DNA of 18,899 nt from Proteobacteria bacterium UBA4656 (GTDB taxonomy: Bacteria > Pseudomonadota > Gammaproteobacteria > Xanthomonadales > Ahniellaceae), in NCBI GenBank assembly GCA_002405525.1, contig DHLY01000175.1:7251-26149 (forward strand), given 5' to 3'. The position numbers were made by a program, and so were the translations under genes. Positions 1 to 7,466 of the stretch are shown here, in pieces. A model generated the notes under the pieces. That model was not told the DNA's origin. It saw nothing but the letters and a program-made list of their open reading frames with translations, and searched no databases. Within the stretch, counting starts at the first letter, position 1, and every line of letters begins with the position of its first letter.

Positions 1-77
1 TCGGCGTTGAGCGGCTCGCAGCGTGGCAGCTGGGTCTCCACGAACGGGCAGGCGAAGGCGGGAACGATCTGGAACAT
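1..77 (-). CDS. N-terminus of an unidentified protein, cut by the window edge
   Basis: An ATG on the minus strand at 77 opens a frame that stays open to the window edge, giving 25 residues beginning MFQIVPAFACPFVET. The frame has no stop and G/C-rich third positions. It diverges from the transporter gene at 141, leaving 63 bases for both start regions. The fragment does not begin with a signal peptide. The opening (a 'PAF-CPFVET' pattern) is reminiscent of short N-terminal strands in some 2OG-Fe(II) oxygenase-like proteins, but 25 residues are too few for a family call, so no function is claimed. Confidence 0.5.
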   Translation of the reverse strand, partial: MFQIVPAFACPFVETQLPRCEPLNA

Positions 78-140
78 GGCACCCCCGATCCGCGCGGATG
101 ATAGCGCGCGCCGTGCCGCGGCTCGCGTAGGATCCGATCG

Positions 141-1049
141 GTGGATGCCGTCACCGCCTTCGCGTTCGTCATCGGCATGCTTGCGCTGGGCCGTGTGCTG
201 GGCGCGACGCGCCGCCTGCCGGAATCGGCGCCGGACGTGCTCAACGCGGTGGTTCTGAACGTCTGCCTGCCGGCGTCCGTGCTGCTGCACGCGCCGCGAC
301 TCGACCCTTCCGGGGACCTGGCCCGGATCGCCGCCGTACCCTGGATCCTGCTGCTGCTGTCGGCCGCGCTGGTGCTGGCCCTTTCGCGCGCGCTGCACTG
401 GGATCGCGGCACCACGGGCGTGCTGCTGCTGGCGGTGCCGCTGGGAAACACCGCCTTCCTCGGCTATCCGCTGGTCGGCGCCCTGCTGGGCGAGTCCGCG
501 ATGGCGCCGGCGGTGGTCTACGATCAGTTCGGCACCTTCCTCGCGCTGTCCACGGTGGGACTGGCCGTGGTCGCGCGCTACGGCAACGGCGAGCGGCCGG
601 TCGCGGCGCAGATGGCGCTGCGCGTGCTGTGCTTTCCGCCCTTCATCGCCCTGCTGCTGGCGCTGTCGGTGGCCCCCGCCGCCTGGCCGGCGCCGGTCGA
701 GGCAGTCCTGCGGCGCCTGGCGGACGCCCTGCTGCCGTTGGTCACGCTGGCGATCGGCATCCAGGTGCGCCTGCGCCTGCCGCGCGCGCAGGTGGTGCCA
801 CTGGCCGCGGGGCTGGCGGCGAAACTGCTGCTGCTGCCGGCGCTGGCTCTCGCGCTGGCATCGTGGCTGGACCTCGAGGGCGCCGCGCGCGAGGCGGTGG
901 TGCTGCAGTCGGCGATGCCGACCATGATCACCGCGATGGCGCTGGCCGCCGCGGCGCGGATGGCGCCGGCGCTGGGCGCGGCGCTGGTCGGCTACGGCAT
1001 CGTGCTCTCGATCGCCGTGCTGCCGGCCTGGGTCTGGCTGCTGCGCTGA
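141..1049 (+). CDS. AEC-family (auxin efflux carrier-like) membrane transporter
   Basis: This is a 302-residue, very hydrophobic inner-membrane protein with roughly ten predicted membrane segments, which fits the usual 300-320 residues of the AEC/permease family. The family is thought to move small organic anions, but the substrate cannot be read from sequence. Family-like features are the N-terminal helix followed by 'LNAVVLNVCLPASVLL' (about residues 34-49) and 'AVPLGNTAFLGYPLV' (about 98-112). The second half repeats the pattern with 'LPLVTLAIGIQVRL' and 'VLQSAMPTMITAMALA', as expected for the inverted 5+5 repeat of this fold. The start is a GTG, with an AGGAT-like ribosome site about 8 bases upstream at 129-133. 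It is a single gene that converges on the GAF-domain gene; a small hairpin lies between them at 1112-1125. Confidence 0.85.
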   Translation: MDAVTAFAFVIGMLALGRVLGATRRLPESAPDVLNAVVLNVCLPASVLLHAPRLDPSGDLARIAAVPWILLLLSAALVLALSRALHWDRGTTGVLLLAVPLGNTAFLGYPLVGALLGESAMAPAVVYDQFGTFLALSTVGLAVVARYGNGERPVAAQMALRVLCFPPFIALLLALSVAPAAWPAPVEAVLRRLADALLPLVTLAIGIQVRLRLPRAQVVPLAAGLAAKLLLLPALALALASWLDLEGAAREAVVLQSAMPTMITAMALAAAARMAPALGAALVGYGIVLSIAVLPAWVWLLR

Positions 1050-1111
1050 ACGGCGGCGCAGGCGCGGCACCGTGCGATCCGCGCGGTCCGGCCGGGGCCC
1101 GGATGGGGAGC

Positions 1112-1125
1112 GGCTGCGTCCAGCC
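1112..1125. terminator. Weak hairpin between convergent genes
   Basis: GGCTG-CGTC-CAGCC (5-bp stem, 4-base loop) sits in the 78-base gap between the convergent transporter and GAF-domain genes. There is no U-tract on either strand. Location is the main reason to consider it a transcription end signal. Confidence 0.2.
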
Positions 1126-1127
1126 CC

Positions 1128-2726
1128 TCAGTCGCGCCGGCCGGCCGGCCGGCCGCGGCGCGGCCGTGGCAGGGTCAGCGGCAAAAGGTCGAGGATCTGC
1201 GTCTGCGGTCCGGTGCTGCGCACCGCCGTGGCGAGACGCTCGATCGCCGCCGGCAGGGTGATGTCGCGGTCTGCAGTGATCACGCCGAGCGCGATCCGCA
1301 GGCCCCCGTGCTGCGCGATGCGCGACGGTGCGGCGACCAGGCTCGCAGCGGCCGCGCCATCCACCAGCAGGCCGATGCACCGGTCCGCAACGCGACCGGC
1401 CAGTGCGCGGCGCAGTTCGGGCATTGCGCGCACCCGCTGCAGAAGGTCCGCCACCGGCCCGTCGCCGCCGGCGGCCACCGCCAGCACCACATCCTGGCGG
1501 TCGCGCTGTGCGCGTCGCAGCCGCGCATGCATCCGCGCCAGCAGCAGGTCGCCGGTGAGAAGGCCGGTTTCCGGATCGAGCCCGGGTCGCGCGGCTGCGC
1601 GCGCGGACACGCGTCGCAGTCCGACCTGGGTCGCGCGCAGGCGCTCCTCCTGCCGGTTGCGCATGGCCTCGCTGTGCGCCAGACGCCGCTGCACCAGGGC
1701 CAGTTCGATCGCGGTCCCGATCTGGTCGGCCAGGGTGCGCAGCAGCAGGCGGTTGAGTTCGTCGAACGCGGCCGGGTTTTCGGCTTCGAGATTGAGCACG
1801 CCGAACACGCGCTCACGGCCGCGGATCGGCACCGCGAGTTCGGCGCGCACGGCAGGGTTCACCGCCAAGTAGTCCGGGTCGCGCGCTATGTCGGCGATCA
1901 ACTGTGGTTCGCCGGTGCGGAAGCAGCGGCCCACCACGCCGCTCGCCACCGGCCACAGGCGCGGGCCGCTGCCGGCGCTGTCTCCGCCGATGCGCGCGGC
2001 GACCTCGAGATGGCCCTTCAGGCCCGACTCGAGAAGCACCGACGCCTCGATCGCGGTGTAGCGCCGCGCGAGCTGCGCGAGTACGCGCTGCAGCAGTACC
2101 TCCTGGGTCAGATCGTCGAGCGCCGACCGCGCCACGTCGCCGACCAGCTCCAGCAGCGCGGCGCGGCGCTGCAGTTCAGAATGCCGCCGCGCGCCGTGGA
2201 TCGCGCCGGCGATCTGGGTGGCGATGGTCTCCAGCAGCGCCTGCTGACCGTCGAAGGCATTCGGCCGCAGGCTCTCGACGTTGAGTACGCCGATCACCTC
2301 GCCATGGTGGCGGATGGCGACGGCCAGTTCCGAGCGGGCGCCGGGCAGGGTCTGCACGAACCCTGGGAACTCGGCCGCCTCGGCCACCAGCAGGGTGCGA
2401 CCGCTGGCCGCGACCTGCCCCACCACGCCGCTGCCGAGGGCGCGCGAGTAGCCGACGGAGGCCAAGGTCGGCAACGAAGTGGTCATCGCCTCCACCACGA
2501 AGCGGTCGCGTTCGCGGTCTACGGCGATCAGGGCCACGAACTCCCAGTCGAACTCGCGCGCCAGGGCGTCGGTGATGCGCTGCTGCATCGCGCGCAGGTC
2601 GAGATCCTCGCAGGCCATGCGCGCGAGGTCGGCGAGCACCGCGGGCGGCGCGGCGCCAGGCGCGGCCGGTGGAGGCCGCGCGGCGAGGCCGAACGACTTG
2701 GCCTGCGGCGGATTCTTGCTGCCCAT
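1128..2726 (-). CDS. Tandem GAF-domain protein with a degenerate GGDEF-like C-terminus
   Basis: A 532-residue cytosolic protein with no signal peptide or membrane segment. GAF domain 1 spans about residues 45-180 (conserved 'GSGVVGQVAASGRTLLV' and 'SELAVAIRHHGEVIGVLNVES'). GAF domain 2 spans about 205-345 ('ASGVVGRCFRTGEPQLIAD' and 'RAELAVPIRGRERVFGVLNL'). A charged helical linker (345-380) leads to a C-terminal region (about 382-505) that starts 'DPETGLLTGDLLLARMHARL', like the opening of diguanylate cyclases. However, 'VADRCIGLLVDG' (446-457) stands where GGDEF would be. By family knowledge GAF domains bind small ligands or sense redox state; loss of the GGDEF signature predicts no cyclic-di-GMP synthesis. 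The start at ATG 2726 is preferred over the in-frame ATG at 2747, because that one overlaps a candidate -10 box (2746-2751). The gene diverges from ggt. The C-terminal tail is Arg/Pro-rich. Confidence 0.8.
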   Translation of the reverse strand: MGSKNPPQAKSFGLAARPPPAAPGAAPPAVLADLARMACEDLDLRAMQQRITDALAREFDWEFVALIAVDRERDRFVVEAMTTSLPTLASVGYSRALGSGVVGQVAASGRTLLVAEAAEFPGFVQTLPGARSELAVAIRHHGEVIGVLNVESLRPNAFDGQQALLETIATQIAGAIHGARRHSELQRRAALLELVGDVARSALDDLTQEVLLQRVLAQLARRYTAIEASVLLESGLKGHLEVAARIGGDSAGSGPRLWPVASGVVGRCFRTGEPQLIADIARDPDYLAVNPAVRAELAVPIRGRERVFGVLNLEAENPAAFDELNRLLLRTLADQIGTAIELALVQRRLAHSEAMRNRQEERLRATQVGLRRVSARAAARPGLDPETGLLTGDLLLARMHARLRRAQRDRQDVVLAVAAGGDGPVADLLQRVRAMPELRRALAGRVADRCIGLLVDGAAAASLVAAPSRIAQHGGLRIALGVITADRDITLPAAIERLATAVRSTGPQTQILDLLPLTLPRPRRGRPAGRRD

Positions 2727-2745
2727 GGCGCCAATGTACGCACCC

Positions 2746-2775
2746 ATCGTAAAAAGAACGTATTTCAAGCGTGAA
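2746..2775 (-). promoter_or_regulatory. Candidate promoter of the GAF-domain gene
   Basis: On the minus strand TTCACG (2775-2770) and TACGAT (2751-2746) are separated by 18 bases. They lie in the only AT-rich island of the divergent intergenic region (about 2745-2785). Each box matches the sigma-70 consensus at four of six positions. Transcription would begin near 2739, leaving a short leader before the ATG at 2726. The same -10 hexamer and spacing occur upstream of mreB. This is an inference from pattern only. Confidence 0.4.
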
Positions 2776-2878
2776 AAACCTGTCGATGGTTGGATCGCGG
2801 CACGTCGACGATCGCGGCCGGCGTACGTGCCCGGGTCCATCTGGTTGACGTCCGGCGGTCGCATGGCGCGCGATCCGG

Positions 2879-2908
2879 CTGGCGACGGGCGGAGTGCGCC
2901 CCTACGAT
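2879..2908 (+). promoter_or_regulatory. Weak candidate promoter of the gamma-glutamyltransferase gene
   Basis: CTGGCG (2879-2884) and TACGAT (2903-2908) are spaced by 18 bases upstream of the GGT start at 2934. The -10 hexamer is identical to that before mreB, but the -35 box is poor. If it is real, the upstream in-frame ATG at 2907 lies inside the promoter and cannot be the start. Confidence 0.25.
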
Positions 2909-2933
2909 GCAGGTCCGCTGGACGGAGCCCTCC

Positions 2934-4631
2934 ATGCAGCCGATCATCGCGGCAGCCCTGCTGCTCACGCCAACGCTCGCCATGTCGGTCGACCGCTTCG
3001 ATGGCAGTCCGTATTCGGCCCGCTCGCCGGCCTACGCGACGAACGGCATGGCCGCAACCTCGCACCCGTTGGCGACCCAAGTCGCGCTCGACGTGCTCAA
3101 GGCGGGCGGCAGCGCGGTGGACGCGGCGATCGCGGCCAACGCGGCGCTGGGTCTGATGGAGCCCACGGGCTGCGGCATCGGCGGAGATCTCTTCGCCATC
3201 GTGTGGGACCCGAAGACGAAGAATCTGCACGCCTACAACGGCGCCGGCCGCTCCCCGCAGGCGCTGACCTTGCAGCATTTCAAGGACCAGGGCCTCACCG
3301 ACATCCCGCCCTTCGGCCCGCTGCCGGTCACCGTGCCGGGCGCGGTGGATGGCTGGTTCGCGCTGCACGAAAAGTTCGGCCGCACGCCGATGAAGGACCT
3401 GCTGGCGCCGACCATCCGCTACGCGCGCGAAGGCCACCCGGTGGCGCCCTACATCGCCTCGCTGTGGGCGCGCTCGGCGGTGCGCTTCGCCGACTTCGCC
3501 AACTTCCGCGACACCTTTACCCTCGACGGCAAGGCGCCGGCCGCCGGCGAGGTCTGGAAGAACCCCTACCTCGCCGACACGCTGGAGAAGATCGCGCGCG
3601 AGGGCCGCGACGGCTTCTACCGCGGCGAGCTCCCGGCCACGGTCGAGCGCTTCTTCGCGCAACAGGGCGGCTTCCTCGCCGCCGCCGACTTCGCCGCCCA
3701 CCGCGGCAACTGGGTCGACCCGGTGTCGACCAACTACCGCGGCTACGACGTGTGGGAGATCCCGCCGCAGGGCCAGGGCATCGCCGCGCTGCAGATCCTG
3801 AACCTGCTCGAAGCCTACGACCTCAAGTCCTACGGCTTCGGCAGCGTCGACCACGTGCACCTGTTCGTGGAAGCCAAGAAGCTCGCCTTCGAGGACCGCG
3901 CGCGCCATTACGCCGATCCTGAGTTCTCGACGATCCCCACCGCGCAGCTGATCAGCAAGGCCTATGCGGACGAACGCCGCAAGCTGATCGATCCGAACCG
4001 CGCCGCCCGCACGGTCGAGGCCGGCAATCCGGCGCTGTCCGACGGCGACACCATCTACCTCACCACCGCCGACAAGGACGGCATGATGGTCTCGCTGATC
4101 CAGTCCAACTTCCGCGGCATGGGCTCGGGCATGGTGGCGCCGAAGACCGGCTTCATGTTCCAGGACCGCGGCGAACAGTTCGTGCTGAAGGAAGGCCATC
4201 CGAACACCTTCGCGCCCGGCAAGCGGCCCTTCCACACCATCATCCCCGCGTTCATCACCCAGGACGGCGCGCCGCGGGTGAGTTTCGGCCTGATGGGCGG
4301 CGCGATGCAGCCGCAGGGCCATGCGCAGATCGTGATCAACCTGATCGACTTCGGCATGGACCTGCAGGAAGCCGGCGACGCGCCGCGCATCCACCACGAC
4401 GGTTCCACCGAACCGGCGGGCCAGGTGCTGCCGATGAACGACGGCGGCGAGGTGCAGCTCGAGTCGGGCTTTCCCTACCGCACGATCCAAGGCCTGATGG
4501 ACCGCGGCCACAAGGTCACCTGGGCGAACGGGGTGTTCGGCGGCTACCAGGCCATCCGCCGCAACCCGAAGACCGGGGTCTACGAAGGCGCCAGTGAGTC
4601 GCGCAAGGACGGGCATGCGGCGGGGTATTGA
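2934..4631 (+). CDS. ggt: Gamma-glutamyltransferase-family protein (Ntn-hydrolase)
   Basis: A 565-residue precursor of the gamma-glutamyltranspeptidase superfamily. Members are exported, cut themselves into large and small subunits, and hydrolyse or transfer gamma-glutamyl groups from glutathione and related compounds. Visible motifs are 'GMAATSHPLATQ' near the N-terminus, 'EPTGCGIGGDLF' (76-87), 'PVTVPGAVDGW' (131-141) and 'YDVWEIPPQGQG' (271-282). The processing site is 'DGDTIYLTTADKDG'; by alignment with the family, T373 would be the nucleophile and first residue of the small subunit. The C-terminal 'GLMGGAMQPQGHAQ' (452-465) places it with the YwrD-like branch rather than E. coli Ggt. The start at ATG 2934 has GGAG six bases upstream and gives a short hydrophobic signal-like N-terminus (IIAAALLLTPTLA). 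That segment lacks a basic residue; the upstream ATG at 2907 would add one arginine. Substrate is not determined. Confidence 0.9.
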   Translation: MQPIIAAALLLTPTLAMSVDRFDGSPYSARSPAYATNGMAATSHPLATQVALDVLKAGGSAVDAAIAANAALGLMEPTGCGIGGDLFAIVWDPKTKNLHAYNGAGRSPQALTLQHFKDQGLTDIPPFGPLPVTVPGAVDGWFALHEKFGRTPMKDLLAPTIRYAREGHPVAPYIASLWARSAVRFADFANFRDTFTLDGKAPAAGEVWKNPYLADTLEKIAREGRDGFYRGELPATVERFFAQQGGFLAAADFAAHRGNWVDPVSTNYRGYDVWEIPPQGQGIAALQILNLLEAYDLKSYGFGSVDHVHLFVEAKKLAFEDRARHYADPEFSTIPTAQLISKAYADERRKLIDPNRAARTVEAGNPALSDGDTIYLTTADKDGMMVSLIQSNFRGMGSGMVAPKTGFMFQDRGEQFVLKEGHPNTFAPGKRPFHTIIPAFITQDGAPRVSFGLMGGAMQPQGHAQIVINLIDFGMDLQEAGDAPRIHHDGSTEPAGQVLPMNDGGEVQLESGFPYRTIQGLMDRGHKVTWANGVFGGYQAIRRNPKTGVYEGASESRKDGHAAGY

Positions 4632-4865
4632 GCGTCGGCGCGGGTCGCAGGTCTGACTTCCGTCACCGTTGCGCCCCGGCACTTGCAGTCAACCCGTCAA
4701 ACGCCGTTGCCGCGCAGCGATCCTGCGCCGGCGCGGCAGCACGGCCGTGGTGCCGGCCACCCTTGCCGCGCAGGTCGATGGCGGCCTGGCCGCAGTGATG
4801 CTGGCCTCAGATCCAGATTCGGCGGTGTGCTTCGCGGACAGTGGCGACGCTGGCGCAGCCGCGCA
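4632..4865. other. Intergenic gap between convergent genes
   Basis: These 234 bases separate the convergent ggt and choice-of-anchor L genes. They hold a GC-rich imperfect palindrome at about 4727-4756 (GCCGGC arms around CACGGCCGTG) without a T-tract, which could form a hairpin at the shared 3' ends. No open frame here looks like a gene, and I found no C-terminal sorting motif in the minus-strand frames downstream of the anchor-L stop. Confidence 0.4.
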
Positions 4866-5711
4866 TCAGCGCATCGGCGCGCGCAGCCGGGCTGCGCGGC
4901 CGCTGCGCGCGCGTGCCGCTTCGCACAGCGTTCCGGCGGCGATGAAGACGGCGGAATCCCCATCGTAATCGCTTGTGTCGGCGATCGCGATCTTGAGCGT
5001 ATTCGGAACGTTCGGGTTCACCGGCGCGGTGAAGCTGAGTGCCCTCGTCAGGCCGTCGAGCTGGATGTTCCGGGTTGGCGGATCGTTGTTGACGTACAGA
5101 TTGCAGTTCTTCCCCGGACCTGGCGGCGGCGTGCCGCGCCCGGAGTTCCCGCAGTTGATGTTGTTGATCGCCACCGGCGTGCTCGACCGCGGGATCACTG
5201 CCCAATTGACCCCGTTGACGAACAGGCCGAACACGTCATTGATCTCGTTCACGTAGTCGTTGTACTCCTCCGAGCCGAAGACGTAGGAGAACTGGATGGT
5301 GCTGACCGCAGGGACGAAGGTGATCGTGAGGACACTGGCATCCCGGGTCAGGGACCCCTCCGGGACCAGTGCGTCGAGGTCGGTGTCCCCGTCCAACCCC
5401 AGATCGACTCCTGCCAGGCCATTGTTGTTCGGCCCGAGAACGCTGAGCACCGAGCCGGAGGTCAGAAGGAAGCCGGTTTCGATGCCGATCGTGCCTGTTC
5501 CGCCGCCGAAGGTTCCCGTTGCCACGTTGGCACCGACGTAACTGCTGCCGGTGATGGTGATCTGCGAATTCTGCCCCAGGAGACTTTGCGCCAGCGTTGA
5601 CGGAGTGATCGTCGTTCCGTTGATCGGCGCGACGCTCAACTGCGCGTGCGCCAGTCCGGCCAAAAGCTGGAGACCGACGCCAGCGGCCACTCGGCCGAGA
5701 AATGAAATCAC
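4866..5711 (-). CDS. Exported choice-of-anchor L domain protein
   Basis: A 281-residue protein with a signal peptide (hydrophobic segment about 8-20, likely cleavage after AHA at 23). Its family is recognised from 'FSYVFGSEEYNDYVNEIND' (141-159), 'FGLFVNGVNWAVIP' (161-174) and the closing 'LKIAIADTSDYDGDSAVFI' (239-257). These are hallmarks of the choice-of-anchor L domain, a beta-rich module of surface or secreted proteins whose C-terminal anchors vary; its ligand is unknown. Cys187 and Cys203 flank a Gly/Pro-rich loop and could pair; a third Cys is at 263. The start is GTG 5711, with AAGGGGG 9 bases upstream (5721-5727). Unusually, no PEP-CTERM, IPTL-CTERM, LPXTG or membrane anchor follows the domain, only a short Ala/Arg tail. 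Codons are less GC-rich (many T/A-ending third positions) than in neighbouring genes, which suggests transfer or different selection. Confidence 0.8.
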   Translation of the reverse strand: MISFLGRVAAGVGLQLLAGLAHAQLSVAPINGTTITPSTLAQSLLGQNSQITITGSSYVGANVATGTFGGGTGTIGIETGFLLTSGSVLSVLGPNNNGLAGVDLGLDGDTDLDALVPEGSLTRDASVLTITFVPAVSTIQFSYVFGSEEYNDYVNEINDVFGLFVNGVNWAVIPRSSTPVAINNINCGNSGRGTPPPGPGKNCNLYVNNDPPTRNIQLDGLTRALSFTAPVNPNVPNTLKIAIADTSDYDGDSAVFIAAGTLCEAARARSGRAARLRAPMR

Positions 5712-6257
5712 GATAGAACGCCCCCTTGTTTTCTGCGGATCCCGCGCGGGACCGGGCGAACCGCCCCGGTCACGTCGCCAGTACCGCAGCCCGGCCCACC
5801 GCCTCGTCGGACTCCGACGCCACCCCTGACGAACCACGCAGGCGCGCGCAGACCTCGTGTTCCGAAGGCGATCTCTCCCTCACCCGCCGCATCGATCGGA
5901 AAACCAGCGACCCGGGAATTCCGACCGTCCCCGACGCCTTCGGAGTCTGCCCGGCACCCGGCGGGTGCGCAAGCGCCGCTCCCATGGACGGAATGGGCGT
6001 CCGCGCTGGGGTTCCGGCATCGTCACGGCCCTGCCGCTCATCACGGCGAAAGCATCAGGCGTGGCGAGCGCGGTGCCGCGTGTTCCCGGAGCCGGGCGCG
6101 TGAGACATGGTTGTCGCGCCGCACGCAGTCCGAGCTCACCCTGGCATCCACACGGCCGGGATTGGCGTCTGCACTGCCGGAAGTCATGCGTCCTCCAGCC
6201 GCCGGGGACTGACTTCCGCCACTGGGCGGCCCGTTCGCCGTGTCGCATCGTGGCGCC
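5712..6257. other. 546-base intergenic region without a convincing gene
   Basis: This is the divergent start region between the anchor-L gene (-) and the unknown secreted protein gene (+). It contains the ribosome site of the former, a perfect 15-base dyad at 5805-5819 and a 6-bp inverted repeat TCGGAA/TTCCGA at 5896-5901 and 5919-5924. Several open frames cross it, but all are Arg/Ser/Pro-rich translations of GC-rich DNA with no recognisable domain. No clear sigma-70 promoter stands out on either strand. Confidence 0.5.
5805..5819. repeat. Perfect 15-base dyad, possible operator
   Basis: CGTCGGA-C-TCCGACG has 7-base arms around a single central base, about 94 bases upstream of the anchor-L start codon. 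The one-base spacer prevents an RNA hairpin of full length, so a dimeric DNA-binding protein would be the more natural reader. No candidate regulator lies next to it. Chance occurrence in GC-rich DNA is possible. Confidence 0.25.
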
Positions 6258-7313
6258 ATGGACGACCCCCTGAACCCGTCTCCGACCCGATCCCGCCGGT
6301 GGCTCGCCGCCGGCCTCGGCGCGGCACTGCTGCTGGCGTCGCTGGCCACCGCCGCGGCGCCGCCGATCGACCGCGCCGGACTACGTGCCGAACTGGCCGC
6401 CGACCTTCTCGCGCGTGACGACGCGCTGTCGAATCTTGCCGGCGCCGCCGTGCTCGCGCAGGACAGGGGGCTCGACGGTCCGGTGAGTCTGCGCCTCGTG
6501 CAGGGCGAGAATGCGTTTGCGCGCCTGCGCCACGGCGACCCGGATCCGCGCGTGCTGTGGGTCGCGGCCGCAGCCTGCCCCTTTTCTGCGGAAGTCTGCG
6601 AACCCGCTGCCGCGCGCGCCGCCCTGCTGGATGCCGAACCCGACAACGGGGCGAACTGGCTGCTGGCCGGCATCGATGCGATCGAGGCCGGAGATGTCGC
6701 CGCACTCGGCGCCGCGCTCGACGGCATGGCCCGCGCGCCGCGCTTCGACCTGCGCACGACCTTGCTGGTGCGGCCGATCCATTTCGCGCTGCGTCCGCGC
6801 AGCGATGACCCGCGCTGGCGCGCCTACGCCGCCGAAGTGCTGGGCCTGGACGCCGCGCAGGTCGACGGCGCACTGGCCGCGCTGGTGTTGGCGTCCGAAC
6901 TGGGACTGGCGGTGGATTTCCCCGCGGTGGCGACACTGGGCGGATGGTGCATCACCGCACAGGCGCGCGCGGTTGGAATGCGTGGCCGCTGTGAGCGCGC
7001 GATGCTGCGCATGGCCCGCCACGCCAGCACCGCCCATGAGGCGATGGTCGGCTATGCCGCCGCCGCGCGCATCGCCGGCGACGCACGGCGGCGATTCGAA
7101 CACGCGCAGCGGGTGGCCGCGCTCGGCTGGCTGGCCGACGAGGCGCGCAGCGCGTCGGTCGCCGACGGTCTCGATGCCGTGCGCGGCGACCTCGCGCGCC
7201 TGGTCGCGGCAGAGAGTGAACTGGCATGGATGCGCGCCAACGTCGAAGCGCGCGGTGTGCGCATGGCGCCCGGGCTGCCGCCCGACCCCCAGGCCGTCGC
7301 CCGCCGCGACTGA
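6258..7313 (+). CDS. Secreted or periplasmic protein of unknown function
   Basis: I do not recognise a family. The 351-residue product has a basic N-terminus (TRSRRW), a hydrophobic core (about 16-33) and an Ala-rich cleavage region near 31-35, which is a good signal peptide. The mature part is rich in Ala, Leu, Arg and Asp and looks entirely alpha-helical, like a repeat-type solenoid. Segments such as 'PDNGANWLLAGIDAIEAGD' resemble single TPR-like helix pairs, but no regular repeat is evident. Four cysteines occur as two local pairs, C107/C114 and C231/C245, suggesting disulfides in the periplasm. ATG 6258 is chosen over the in-frame GTG at 6240 because it places the signal peptide better; neither has a strong ribosome site. 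It may be co-transcribed with the ParA-like gene 173 bases downstream, but nothing proves a link. Confidence 0.7.
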   Translation: MDDPLNPSPTRSRRWLAAGLGAALLLASLATAAAPPIDRAGLRAELAADLLARDDALSNLAGAAVLAQDRGLDGPVSLRLVQGENAFARLRHGDPDPRVLWVAAAACPFSAEVCEPAAARAALLDAEPDNGANWLLAGIDAIEAGDVAALGAALDGMARAPRFDLRTTLLVRPIHFALRPRSDDPRWRAYAAEVLGLDAAQVDGALAALVLASELGLAVDFPAVATLGGWCITAQARAVGMRGRCERAMLRMARHASTAHEAMVGYAAAARIAGDARRRFEHAQRVAALGWLADEARSASVADGLDAVRGDLARLVAAESELAWMRANVEARGVRMAPGLPPDPQAVARRD

Positions 7314-7425
7314 CCTCCTCCGGGCGTCGCGCACCGGGGCCCGTCGGTCTCCACCGGCCGTCCGCCGCCGCTTGCCCCTGGTGCCGCAGGCGGGGCGACC
7401 GGCGGCGCGGGACATGCCGGGCCAA

Positions 7426-7466
7426 GACGCCGTCCCCGGATTCGGTCATGATCCGGGACGCCGTCC
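7426..7466. repeat. Nested direct and inverted repeats before the ParA-like gene
   Basis: GACGCCGTCC occurs twice (7426-7435 and 7457-7466) and brackets an inverted repeat CCCGGAT (7435-7441) / ATCCGGG (7451-7457) with a 9-base centre. The block ends 20 bases before the ParA start codon, where an operator or a leader hairpin would be expected. Its function is inferred from position only. Confidence 0.35.

Noticed and set aside
1136..1158. CCGG-rich repeated block
   Set aside because: It lies inside the 3' end of the GAF gene and is explained by Arg/Gly/Pro codons. No larger repeat unit is seen.
1128..4682. A continuous 1184-codon minus-strand frame spanning the GAF gene and the whole antisense of ggt
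   Set aside because: Only the part from 2726 down to 1128 has domain content. The rest is a His/Arg/Asp-rich antisense translation of ggt, open because of the GC content.
4683..5600. A 305-codon plus-strand frame opposite the choice-of-anchor L gene
   Set aside because: The translation has no domain-like pattern, while the opposite strand has a signal peptide, a ribosome site and family motifs.
5857..6273. A 138-codon plus-strand frame in the gene-free region
   Set aside because: It is rich in Arg, Ser, Pro and His, with no recognisable motif and no ribosome site. It overlaps the start of the next gene.
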